Below, in pieces: positions 1 through 6,778 of a DNA stretch of 64,000 nucleotides. Under the pieces are notes generated by a model, which was given only the letters and a program-made list of their open reading frames with translations, did no database searches and was not told where the DNA came from. Origin of the DNA: an uncultured bacterium. Its GTDB lineage: Bacteria > Bacteroidota > Bacteroidia > Bacteroidales > Marinifilaceae. Both the position numbers and the translations under genes were made by a program. How positions within the stretch are numbered: position 1 is the stretch's first letter; each line of letters starts with the position of its first letter. The stretch lies in the NCBI GenBank assembly GCA_905216195.1, contig CAJMSX010000008.1:1-64000 (forward strand), read 5' to 3'.

Positions 1-62
1 GCGTACTTTTCTACCAATTTTGCACGCTTCACCTCACGGGCTTTCATTGATTCTTTTGCCAT
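1..62 (-). CDS. rpsN: 30S ribosomal protein S14, N-terminal fragment
   Basis: Reading leftward from an ATG at 62 gives MAKESMKAREVKRAKLVEKY, the typical start of a bacterial S14, a small-subunit head protein. The gene runs off the window edge, so only about 20 codons are visible. It begins 11 nt after the rplE stop, the normal L5-S14 order of the spc operon. Whether it is the zinc-binding or zinc-free form cannot be judged from this fragment. Confidence 0.9.
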   Translation of the reverse strand, partial: MAKESMKAREVKRAKLVEKY

Positions 63-73
63 TACTTCTGGTT

Positions 74-622
74 TTAGTTCTTTTTAAATGGTAATCCAAA
101 TTCTCTCAGGAGAGCAAAACCTTCTTCGTCGGTATTAGCCGAAGTCACAAATGTTATATTCATACCCATAATTTTGTGTACGTTATCCAACACAATTTCC
201 GGAAATATGATTTGCTCTTCCAAGCCTAATGTATAATTGCCTCTTCCGTCCAGCTTACTATTAATCCCTTTAAAATCGCGGATACGCGGCAGAGCAGAAG
301 TAATCAACCTTTCCAGGAATTCATACATGCGCTCTTTCCGTAAGGTAACCCGTACGCCGATCGGCATACCTTTACGCAATTTAAAGTTAGATACGTCTTT
401 TACTGATTTGGAGGTAACAGGTTTCTGACCTGTGATCGCCGCAATCTCGTTCACTGAAAATTCAAGGATTTTTTTATCCTGAATCGAGGAACCCACGCCC
501 TGGTTGATTACTATCTTCTCCAACCGAGGAGCCTGCATAACTGACTTGTATCCGAACTCTTTCATCAAAGTCGGTACAATTTCTTCGTTATACTTTGTCT
601 TTAAATTTGGTACGTATTTCAT
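74..622 (-). CDS. rplE: 50S ribosomal protein L5
   Basis: L5 binds 5S rRNA in the central protuberance of the large subunit and contacts the P-site tRNA. The 182-residue product has the usual family length and carries the conserved TSKSVKDVSNFKLRKG block near residues 70-85 and a Gly-rich GRGNYTLG stretch near 126-133. It lies between rplX and rpsN as in most bacteria. The 111-nt gap before it is long for this operon and contains a good -7 promoter word. Confidence 0.97.
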   Translation of the reverse strand: MKYVPNLKTKYNEEIVPTLMKEFGYKSVMQAPRLEKIVINQGVGSSIQDKKILEFSVNEIAAITGQKPVTSKSVKDVSNFKLRKGMPIGVRVTLRKERMYEFLERLITSALPRIRDFKGINSKLDGRGNYTLGLEEQIIFPEIVLDNVHKIMGMNITFVTSANTDEEGFALLREFGLPFKKN

Positions 623-673
623 TTATTACAATTAGTTTTTGCTGTGACGCACAGCCTTTTTAATTTGTGGCTG

Positions 674-705
674 CAAAGCTACAAATTTAAATTATAAATT
701 GCAAG
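674..705 (-). promoter_or_regulatory. possible internal promoter before rplE
   Basis: On the minus strand the -7 word TAGCTTTG (674-681) matches the Bacteroidetes consensus TAnnTTTG. A CTTG (702-705) sits exactly 20 nt upstream and is one base away from the -33 consensus TTTG. It lies in the 111-nt gap between rplX and rplE and could give the spc half of the operon its own start. This rests on motif and spacing only. Confidence 0.4.
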
Positions 706-733
706 CCGCTTCCCAGCGACCTGCCATTCATTT

Positions 734-1057
734 TCACTTAATAATCGCCCCGGATTTTCTGGCGAATCTGACTAATTTCCCTTTATCGTCCAATTTCCGT
801 CCGATTTTGGTCGGTTTATTGGTAGAAGGATCTATCACATTCAGGTTCGAAATATGAATCGGAGCTTCTTTTTTGATAATTCCCCCCTGCGGATTTGCCG
901 CATTGGGCTTGGTGTGTTTACTGATCATATTGATGCCTTCCACGATAGCTCTTTCTTCCGAGGGGAAAACTTCAAGTACTTTTCCTTGTTTTCCTTTATC
1001 GACACCGGCATTTACGTAAACTAAATCACCTTTTTTTATGTGGAACTTTCTGTTCAT
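734..1057 (-). CDS. rplX: 50S ribosomal protein L24
   Basis: L24 is an early assembly protein of the large subunit that binds 23S rRNA near the exit tunnel. The 107-residue product opens with a KOW motif (residues about 7-31, with GDLVYVNAGVDKGKQGKV). Length is normal for the family. It is flanked by unusually long gaps: 122 nt from rplN upstream and 111 nt to rplE downstream, whereas neighbouring genes are mostly a few nt apart. Confidence 0.97.
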   Translation of the reverse strand: MNRKFHIKKGDLVYVNAGVDKGKQGKVLEVFPSEERAIVEGINMISKHTKPNAANPQGGIIKKEAPIHISNLNVIDPSTNKPTKIGRKLDDKGKLVRFARKSGAIIK

Positions 1058-1179
1058 TACTTTTAATTTTTATCGTGATAAAAATTGTTACAGTCTGCTT
1101 TTCCGTACAGCGTTTGCCTGAGGTTCACAGGATCAGGCATACCCGCCGGAAAGAAAATCTGCAACGCAGTCTGGACTGC
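1058..1179 (-). other. structured 122-nt gap between rplN and rplX
   Basis: This non-coding gap contains several inverted repeats. GCAGT-CCAG-ACTGC starts directly after the rplN stop. GCCTGA and TCAGGC flank an 11-nt loop. A near-perfect 22-nt palindrome (1065-1086, arms AATTTTTATC and GATAAAAATT) lies just before the rplX start. The heptamer CAGACTG occurs at both ends. No reading frame was seen. It could be an RNA leader that sets expression of rplX and downstream genes, but no known family is recognised. Confidence 0.35.
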
Positions 1180-1545
1180 TTACAATACTTCAGGGGCCAA
1201 CGAAACAATTTTCGTATAACCTTCACGAACTTCACGGGCTACCGGTCCGAAGATACGGGTACCTCTCATTTCTCCGGCATTGTTCAACAATACACAGGCA
1301 TTGTCGTCAAAGCGGATGTAAGAACCGTCGGGACGGCGGTATTCCTTGTTCGTACGCACAACTACAGCCTTACTTACGGTTCCTTTTTTCAATTCCCCGC
1401 CAGGGATGGCGTTCTTTACAGAAACAACGATCTTATCGCCTACGCGTGCATATCTTTTCCGGGTGCCGCCGAGGACACGAATACACAGCACTTCTTTGGC
1501 TCCGCTGTTATCTGCCACTGTTAATCTGGTTTCCTGCTGTATCAT
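1180..1545 (-). CDS. rplN: 50S ribosomal protein L14
   Basis: L14 binds 23S rRNA at the subunit interface and forms an intersubunit bridge. The 121-residue product has the family start MIQQETRLTVADNSGAKE and the conserved RVGDKIVVSVKNA block near residues 35-47. Length is typical (120-122). It starts 2 nt after the rpsQ stop. A structured 122-nt gap separates it from rplX downstream. Confidence 0.97.
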   Translation of the reverse strand: MIQQETRLTVADNSGAKEVLCIRVLGGTRKRYARVGDKIVVSVKNAIPGGELKKGTVSKAVVVRTNKEYRRPDGSYIRFDDNACVLLNNAGEMRGTRIFGPVAREVREGYTKIVSLAPEVL

Positions 1546-1547
1546 GA

Positions 1548-1805
1548 TTACTTCGCTCTTTCAATGATTTCAACTAATCTCCATCTCTTCATTTTACTCA
1601 AAGGACGGGTTTCCATAATTCTCACTGTATCTCCGATGTTACATTCGTTTTTTTCATCGTGAGCCGTGAACTTCTTGGTCTTCTTTACGAATTTACCGTA
1701 AATCGGGTGTTTTTCTTTAAAATGAACGGCAACCGTGATGGATTTTTCCATCTTATTGCTCACCACGAGACCGATACGTTCTTTTCTAAGATTTCTTTGT
1801 TCCAT
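1548..1805 (-). CDS. rpsQ: 30S ribosomal protein S17
   Basis: S17 is an OB-fold primary binding protein of 16S rRNA. The 85-residue product contains the family core RKERIGLVVSNKMEKSITV and the PLSKMKRWRLVEII end. It lies 4 nt after rpmC and 2 nt before rplN, so it is very likely translated as part of one message. Confidence 0.97.
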   Translation of the reverse strand: MEQRNLRKERIGLVVSNKMEKSITVAVHFKEKHPIYGKFVKKTKKFTAHDEKNECNIGDTVRIMETRPLSKMKRWRLVEIIERAK

Positions 1806-1809
1806 TACT

Positions 1810-2010
1810 TTACTTCTTTACCGTTAATTCTCTCTTACGTAATTCCGTTAACATACGAGCGATATCCTTTCTTTTAGCACGAATCTGCATCGTGTTTTCA
1901 AGAGGAGTTACCGTATGATTCATGGACATCTTATTGAGGGCAGCCTTTTCTGTAGCTACTCTCTCTTTAAGATCGTCTGTGGTCATTTCTCTAACTTCTG
2001 AATTTTTCAT
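1810..2010 (-). CDS. rpmC: 50S ribosomal protein L29
   Basis: L29 is a small helical protein at the exit-tunnel rim, next to L23. The 66-residue product begins MKNSEVREMTTDDLKERV and ends in a basic helix, as usual for the family. It sits between rplP and rpsQ in canonical order. Confidence 0.95.
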   Translation of the reverse strand: MKNSEVREMTTDDLKERVATEKAALNKMSMNHTVTPLENTMQIRAKRKDIARMLTELRKRELTVKK

Positions 2011-2048
2011 CTTTCTGACAATTAATTGGTTTCACAAAAGTCTCACGA

Positions 2049-2468
2049 CTATTCTGCGTAATCACGTCTAACCACAAACTTCGTCGTAATAGGTAATTTC
2101 TGGGCAGCAAGACGTAAAGCTTCTTTCGCTACTGCATACGGAACACCGTCGGCCTCGAACAGAATCCGGCCCGGGGTTACCGGAGCCACGAATCCTTCAG
2201 GAGAGCCTTTACCTTTACCCATACGTACTTCTGCAGGCTTTTTAGTAATCGGTTTATCCGGAAATATACGTATCCATATCTGACCCTGACGTTGCATATA
2301 CCTGGTAACTGCTACACGGGCTGCTTCTATCTGGCGTCCTTCAATCCATTTGTATTCCAACGCCTTAATGCCAAAAGATCCGAATGCCAGTTCATGTCCT
2401 CTCTGGGCATTCCCCTTCATTCTTCCTTTTTGCTGTCTTCTGAATTTAGTCCTTTTTGGCTGTAACAT
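2049..2468 (-). CDS. rplP: 50S ribosomal protein L16
   Basis: L16 helps to position the A-site tRNA in the large subunit. The 139-residue product begins MLQPKRTKFRRQQKGRMKG and contains the MGKGKGSPEGFVAPV block near residues 82-97, where other bacteria carry the hydroxylated arginine segment. It begins 6 nt after the rpsC stop. Length is typical. Confidence 0.97.
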   Translation of the reverse strand: MLQPKRTKFRRQQKGRMKGNAQRGHELAFGSFGIKALEYKWIEGRQIEAARVAVTRYMQRQGQIWIRIFPDKPITKKPAEVRMGKGKGSPEGFVAPVTPGRILFEADGVPYAVAKEALRLAAQKLPITTKFVVRRDYAE

Positions 2469-2474
2469 AACTCA

Positions 2475-3203
2475 CTACTTTTTTCTTTTTTTGAAATTCT
2501 TCTTTCCTGCGGCACTGGCATTGGCAGCGTTTCTGGTCTCACGGGAAGCGAGTACAGAATTCGGCACCAATTCACGTTTTCCGTAAACCTCGCCTTTACA
2601 AATCCACACTTTAATACCCAGCAAACCGTAAGTCGTCAAAGCTTCCGACTGGGCGTAATCGATATCTGCACGGAAAGTATGCAGCGGAATTCTGCCTTCC
2701 TTGAAAATTTCGGCACGGGCCATTTCAGCACCGTTCAAACGGCCTGAAATCAAAACCTTGATGCCTTCAGCACCCATTCTCATGGTAGACTGAATAGCCA
2801 TTTTGATCGCCCGGCGGTAAGCTACACGTCCTTCCAACTGACGAGCTATGTTATTACCCACGATCACAGCATCCAACTCAGGACGTTTGATTTCGAAGAT
2901 ATTTATCTGTACTTCTTTATCGGTGATTTTCTTAAGCTCTTCCTTCAATTTATCCACTTCCTGTCCGCCTTTTCCAATAATGATTCCCGGACGGGCGGTA
3001 TTGATGGTAATGGTAATCAGCTTAAGGGTCCTCTCGATAACAATCTTTGCGATTCCGGCTTTGGCCAAACGAGCGTTCAGGTATTTTCTGATTTTAAAGT
3101 CTTCTACCAGTTTATCGCCGTAATTCTTGCCACCGAACCAGTTAGAATCCCATCCACGGATGATTCCTAATCTATTGCTTATTGGATTAACTTTTTGTCC
3201 CAT
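2475..3203 (-). CDS. rpsC: 30S ribosomal protein S3
   Basis: S3 lines the mRNA entry channel and contributes to mRNA unwinding. The 242-residue product has an N-terminal type II KH domain with the GKGG loop at residues 77-80 and the conserved C-terminal S3 domain. The end is Lys-rich. It starts 5 nt after rplV. Confidence 0.97.
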   Translation of the reverse strand: MGQKVNPISNRLGIIRGWDSNWFGGKNYGDKLVEDFKIRKYLNARLAKAGIAKIVIERTLKLITITINTARPGIIIGKGGQEVDKLKEELKKITDKEVQINIFEIKRPELDAVIVGNNIARQLEGRVAYRRAIKMAIQSTMRMGAEGIKVLISGRLNGAEMARAEIFKEGRIPLHTFRADIDYAQSEALTTYGLLGIKVWICKGEVYGKRELVPNSVLASRETRNAANASAAGKKNFKKRKK

Positions 3204-3208
3204 GCTAA

Positions 3209-3628
3209 TTATTCTTTTACTACGTTTTCAACAGCTGTCTTGCTACCCAAGACGATGGTCACGTGATTGGACCGTTTACGAATCCGGTGAGCCCGTCCCT
3301 GGGGAGCCGGTCTCAGTCTTTTCAGGATACCGGCACCGTCGACGAAAATCTCTTTGACAAACAAAGAAGCATCTTCAATCCGCTTGCCTTCATTCTTGGC
3401 ACTCCAGTTGGCAATTGCCGAAAGTAAAAGTTTTTCCACTTTACGGGCAGCTTCACGAGGACAAAATTTCAGTATATCCAAAGCTCTCTGTACGTCTTTT
3501 CCACGTACCAGGTCTGCCACCAATCTCATTTTCTGAGGTGACGAAGGACAACCCCGGAGGATAGCAAAAGCCTTCTCCTTTTTGGCTTCCTTTATCTGAT
3601 TTGCTCTTATTCTTTTTCTTGCACCCAT
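3209..3628 (-). CDS. rplV: 50S ribosomal protein L22
   Basis: L22 reaches into the peptide exit tunnel with a long beta-hairpin. The 139-residue product has a basic N-terminal extension (MGARKRIRANQIKEAKKEKA) before the family core, and the hairpin tip region RLRPAPQGRAHRIRKR near residues 103-118. The N-terminal extension makes it longer than the roughly 110 residues of E. coli; Bacteroidetes L22 is often longer. Confidence 0.95.
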   Translation of the reverse strand: MGARKRIRANQIKEAKKEKAFAILRGCPSSPQKMRLVADLVRGKDVQRALDILKFCPREAARKVEKLLLSAIANWSAKNEGKRIEDASLFVKEIFVDGAGILKRLRPAPQGRAHRIRKRSNHVTIVLGSKTAVENVVKE

Positions 3629-3663
3629 TTTAATACATCTTCATTGGTTCAACTTTATCACGC

Positions 3664-3927
3664 TTATTTTTTATTGGCGTGACCTCTAAAGGTACGTGTC
3701 GGTGCAAATTCTCCCAATTTATGCCCCACCATATTTTCGGTGATGTAAACCGGGATAAATTTATTACCGTTATGTACAGCTACTGTATGGCCTACGAAGT
3801 CCGGAGAAATCATAGAATAGCGAGCCCAGGTTTTAACAACCGATTTTTTATTGGACTCATTCATCGCCAACACTCTCTTCTCCAACTTGACATCTATAAA
3901 AGGGCCTTTTTTTAACGAACGACTCAT
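3664..3927 (-). CDS. rpsS: 30S ribosomal protein S19
   Basis: S19 sits in the small-subunit head and contacts S13 and tRNA. The 87-residue product starts MSRSLKKGPFIDVKLEKRV and ends in the basic FAPTRTFRGHANKK tail, both family hallmarks. It is placed 23 nt after rplB and 35 nt before rplV. Confidence 0.97.
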   Translation of the reverse strand: MSRSLKKGPFIDVKLEKRVLAMNESNKKSVVKTWARYSMISPDFVGHTVAVHNGNKFIPVYITENMVGHKLGEFAPTRTFRGHANKK

Positions 3928-3950
3928 AACATTAAACTATTAATCGGTTA

Positions 3951-4772
3951 TTATTTCCTTCTTTCTACTATATACTTGCTGGAAGCCTTTTTCGGAGCTC
4001 TGGTCTTATAACCTTTAGCCAACAGTCCGCGGCGGGATCTCGGGTGTCCTCCCGAAGCCCGGCCTTCACCACCACCCATCGGGTGATCTACCGGGTTCAT
4101 CACAACACCTCTCACTCTCGGACGACGGCCCAGCCAACGGCTACGACCGGCTTTACCGGAACGTTCCAGGGCGTGGTCGGTATTGGACACGGTACCTACC
4201 GTGGCTTTACAGGTGACGAGCACCATACGGATTTCTCCGGAAGGCAACTTAATAGAAGCATATTTTCCTTCTCTGGCAACCAATTGAGCATAAGATCCGG
4301 CGCTACGAGCCATCACGGCTCCCTGACCCGGTCTCAGTTCAATATTATGTACAATTGTACCCAATGGGATCTCTGACAGAAACAGAGCATTACCGACTTC
4401 GGGAGCGATACCTTTACCGCTTTCCACTTTCTGACCTACCGTCAGTCCGATCGGAGCGATCATGTAACGTTTTTCCCCGTCTGCATACACCAACAGAGCA
4501 ATACGGGCGGTTCTGTTCGGATCGTACTCGATCGTAGCGACTTTTGCCGGAATATTATCCTTGTCCCGCTTAAAATCAATTACTCTGTATTTTTGTTTAT
4601 GACCCCCACCTATATATCTCATTGTCATTTTACCGGCATTATTACGGCCGCCGTTTTTTTTCATAGGTCTTAACAATGATTTCTCAGGTCTATCTGTAGT
4701 CACCTGTTCAAAGGTATTAGCTACCTTATGTCTTTGACCAGGAGTTACAGGATTTAATTTTCTTACAGCCAT
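3951..4772 (-). CDS. rplB: 50S ribosomal protein L2
   Basis: L2 is needed for subunit joining and for the peptidyl-transferase centre. The 273-residue product shows the family block RGVVMNPVDHPMGGGEGR near residues 219-236. The residue after DHP is Met where E. coli has His. The C-terminal end is Lys/Arg-rich. It starts 5 nt after rplW. Confidence 0.97.
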   Translation of the reverse strand: MAVRKLNPVTPGQRHKVANTFEQVTTDRPEKSLLRPMKKNGGRNNAGKMTMRYIGGGHKQKYRVIDFKRDKDNIPAKVATIEYDPNRTARIALLVYADGEKRYMIAPIGLTVGQKVESGKGIAPEVGNALFLSEIPLGTIVHNIELRPGQGAVMARSAGSYAQLVAREGKYASIKLPSGEIRMVLVTCKATVGTVSNTDHALERSGKAGRSRWLGRRPRVRGVVMNPVDHPMGGGEGRASGGHPRSRRGLLAKGYKTRAPKKASSKYIVERRK

Positions 4773-4777
4773 GTTCT

Positions 4778-5068
4778 TTAAATATTGCTAAAAAAATCAA
4801 TACTATCACCTTCTGCTAAAGTCACAATCGCTTTTTTGAATGAAGCGGTCCGTCCGGTAATCACGCCGGACTTGGTGTAACGGGATTTTACCGTCCCCTG
4901 GTAACGCTGTGTATTTACAGCTTTCACCTTCACTCCATACATTTCTTCAACTGCCTTCTTTATCTCTATCTTATTCGCATCTTTCGCTACGACAAAAGCC
5001 ACCTTGTGTTCCTTGTCGGTCAGCGCTGACATCTTCTCTGTCAAAACGGGCTTGATAATAATCTCCAT
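4778..5068 (-). CDS. rplW: 50S ribosomal protein L23
   Basis: L23 forms the docking site at the tunnel exit for trigger factor and SRP. The 96-residue product begins MEIIIKPVLTEKMSAL, matching the family. Length is normal. It lies 11 nt after rplD and 5 nt before rplB. Confidence 0.96.
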   Translation of the reverse strand: MEIIIKPVLTEKMSALTDKEHKVAFVVAKDANKIEIKKAVEEMYGVKVKAVNTQRYQGTVKSRYTKSGVITGRTASFKKAIVTLAEGDSIDFFSNI

Positions 5069-5079
5069 CTCTTCTCGAA

Positions 5080-5712
5080 TTAGTTAAGATTGAACATTTC
5101 ATTCAGGCCCTGCACCGAACTTTCAACCAACACCAGGTTTCTGGCCCTCATAATGTTGTAAGTTGACAAATCGCTGACTCTCTTAATTTCCACGTTCTGT
5201 AAGTTGCGAGCCGATAACAATATATTTTCGTTTGACTCACTCAAAACCAACAATAACTTACCGTTGTTCACTTTCAGGTTGTTTACCAACGCTACAAACT
5301 GTTTGGTTTTCGGAGTTTCAAAGCTGAAATCTTCTACTACCGTCACGGCATTGGCACTGGCTTTTACAGCCAAAGCCGACCTACGTGCCAGTCTTTTCAG
5401 TTTTTTATTCAATTTAAAACGGTAATCCCGGGGCACAGGACCGAATACACGGCCACCGCCTCTGAACAGAGGATTTTTAATACCGCCAGCACGGGCACCT
5501 CCGGTACCTTTTTGCTTTTTCAGCTTTACAGTACTACCTGACACTTCATTTCTCTGCTTTGACTTATGAGTTCCCTGCCGTTGATTGGCGAGATACTGTT
5601 TTACGTCAAGGTAGATGGCGTGTTCATTAGGCTGAATTCCAAAGATAGCGTCATTTAACTCTATCTTTCTGCCTGTTTCTTTTCCGGCAATGTTTAATAC
5701 ACTTAACTCCAT
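5080..5712 (-). CDS. rplD: 50S ribosomal protein L4
   Basis: L4 extends into the exit tunnel and in some bacteria also represses the S10 operon. The 210-residue product has the basic tunnel loop (GTHKSKQRNEVSGS and KQKGTGGARAG, residues about 47-77). Its start codon overlaps the rplC stop by one base (TAATG), which suggests translational coupling. Confidence 0.97.
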   Translation of the reverse strand: MELSVLNIAGKETGRKIELNDAIFGIQPNEHAIYLDVKQYLANQRQGTHKSKQRNEVSGSTVKLKKQKGTGGARAGGIKNPLFRGGGRVFGPVPRDYRFKLNKKLKRLARRSALAVKASANAVTVVEDFSFETPKTKQFVALVNNLKVNNGKLLLVLSESNENILLSARNLQNVEIKRVSDLSTYNIMRARNLVLVESSVQGLNEMFNLN

Positions 5713-6329
5713 TACTTCTCAATAATTACGTATGAACCTTTCGTTCCGGGTATAGATCCCTTCACCAACAACAAATTATTCTCAGGAATTACTTTTAAAA
5801 CCTGCAAGTTTGCAACAGTAACCCTGTCTCCGCCCATTCTTCCGGCCATTCTCATACCCTTGAAAACACGGGAGGGGGTGGAGCAAGCTCCAATAGAACC
5901 CGGTGCTCTCTGACGGTCGTCCTGACCGTGGGTCGCTTCGCCGACACCGCCGAATCCATGACGTTTTACAACGCCCTGAAATCCTTTCCCTTTACTGGTT
6001 CCTACTACATCGACAAAATTAACCCCTTCGAATAATGTAACGTCGATTACGTCACCTAACTTGTGCTCGGTCTCAAATCCTGAAAACTCTACGAGCTTCC
6101 TTTTCGGAGTTGTGCCTGCCTTCTTAAAGTGTCCACTTAGCTGCTTGGTCGTGTGTTTTTCCTTTTTTTCGTCAAAACCCAACTGAAGCGCTTCATAACC
6201 GTCGGTCTCTTTTGTTTTAACCTGGGTTACGACACATGGACCGCACTCAATCACAGTGCATGGGATACTTTTCCCCTCGGCACTGAATACGGAAGTCATT
6301 CCGACTTTTTTTCCAATTAAACCTGGCAT
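5712..6329 (-). CDS. rplC: 50S ribosomal protein L3
   Basis: L3 is an early large-subunit assembly protein near the peptidyl-transferase centre. The 205-residue product has the start MPGLIGKKVGMTSVFS and the loop block GSIGACSTPSRVFKGMRMAG near residues 145-164. Its stop overlaps the rplD start. Confidence 0.97.
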   Translation of the reverse strand: MPGLIGKKVGMTSVFSAEGKSIPCTVIECGPCVVTQVKTKETDGYEALQLGFDEKKEKHTTKQLSGHFKKAGTTPKRKLVEFSGFETEHKLGDVIDVTLFEGVNFVDVVGTSKGKGFQGVVKRHGFGGVGEATHGQDDRQRAPGSIGACSTPSRVFKGMRMAGRMGGDRVTVANLQVLKVIPENNLLLVKGSIPGTKGSYVIIEK

Positions 6330-6391
6330 TTTTCTTTTACTTTTTTAATAGGTTTGTGTTCATTAATAACGACATAAGGTTTTCGCCGTTA

Positions 6392-6697
6392 TCATACCTT
6401 AATCTCTACTTCCACACCACTCGGCAGTTCAAGTTTCATCAGCGCATCGATAGTTCCGGCCGTAGAGCTGTAAATATCGATCAGCCTTTTGAACGTGCAT
6501 ACCAAAAATTGTTCCCGGCTCTTTTTGTTTACAAACGTGGAGCGGTTAACAGTAAAAATTCCTTTGTGAGTCGGAAGCGGTATCGGACCGCTCACCACAG
6601 CACCCGTAGCCTTTACTGTCTTGACAATCTTTTCTGCAGATTTGTCCACCAAGTTGTGATCGTAAGATTTCAACTTAATTCTGATTTTTTGGCTCAT
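6392..6697 (-). CDS. rpsJ: 30S ribosomal protein S10
   Basis: S10 is a small-subunit head protein that in many bacteria also pairs with NusB in antitermination. The 101-residue product shows the family motif GPIPLPTHKGIFTVNRS near residues 38-54. It follows fusA directly, without a tuf gene between, an order common in Bacteroidetes. A strong hairpin lies in the 81-nt gap between fusA and rpsJ. Confidence 0.97.
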   Translation of the reverse strand: MSQKIRIKLKSYDHNLVDKSAEKIVKTVKATGAVVSGPIPLPTHKGIFTVNRSTFVNKKSREQFLVCTFKRLIDIYSSTAGTIDALMKLELPSGVEVEIKV

Positions 6698-6728
6698 GTT
6701 TTTAGTTATGATTAATGATTTCAGACTT

Positions 6729-6758
6729 GGGGTTTCCCGGAATTTACCGGAAAACCCC
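6729..6758 (-). terminator. hairpin between fusA and rpsJ
   Basis: The arms 6729-6740 and 6747-6758 pair over 12 positions with one mismatch-type position and a 6-nt loop. No U-run follows on the minus strand, so it is not a classical intrinsic terminator. It may be an attenuator or an RNA-processing element that separates the str and S10 parts of the operon. Confidence 0.4.
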
Positions 6759-6778
6759 AGCTTAATAATCTAAAATTC

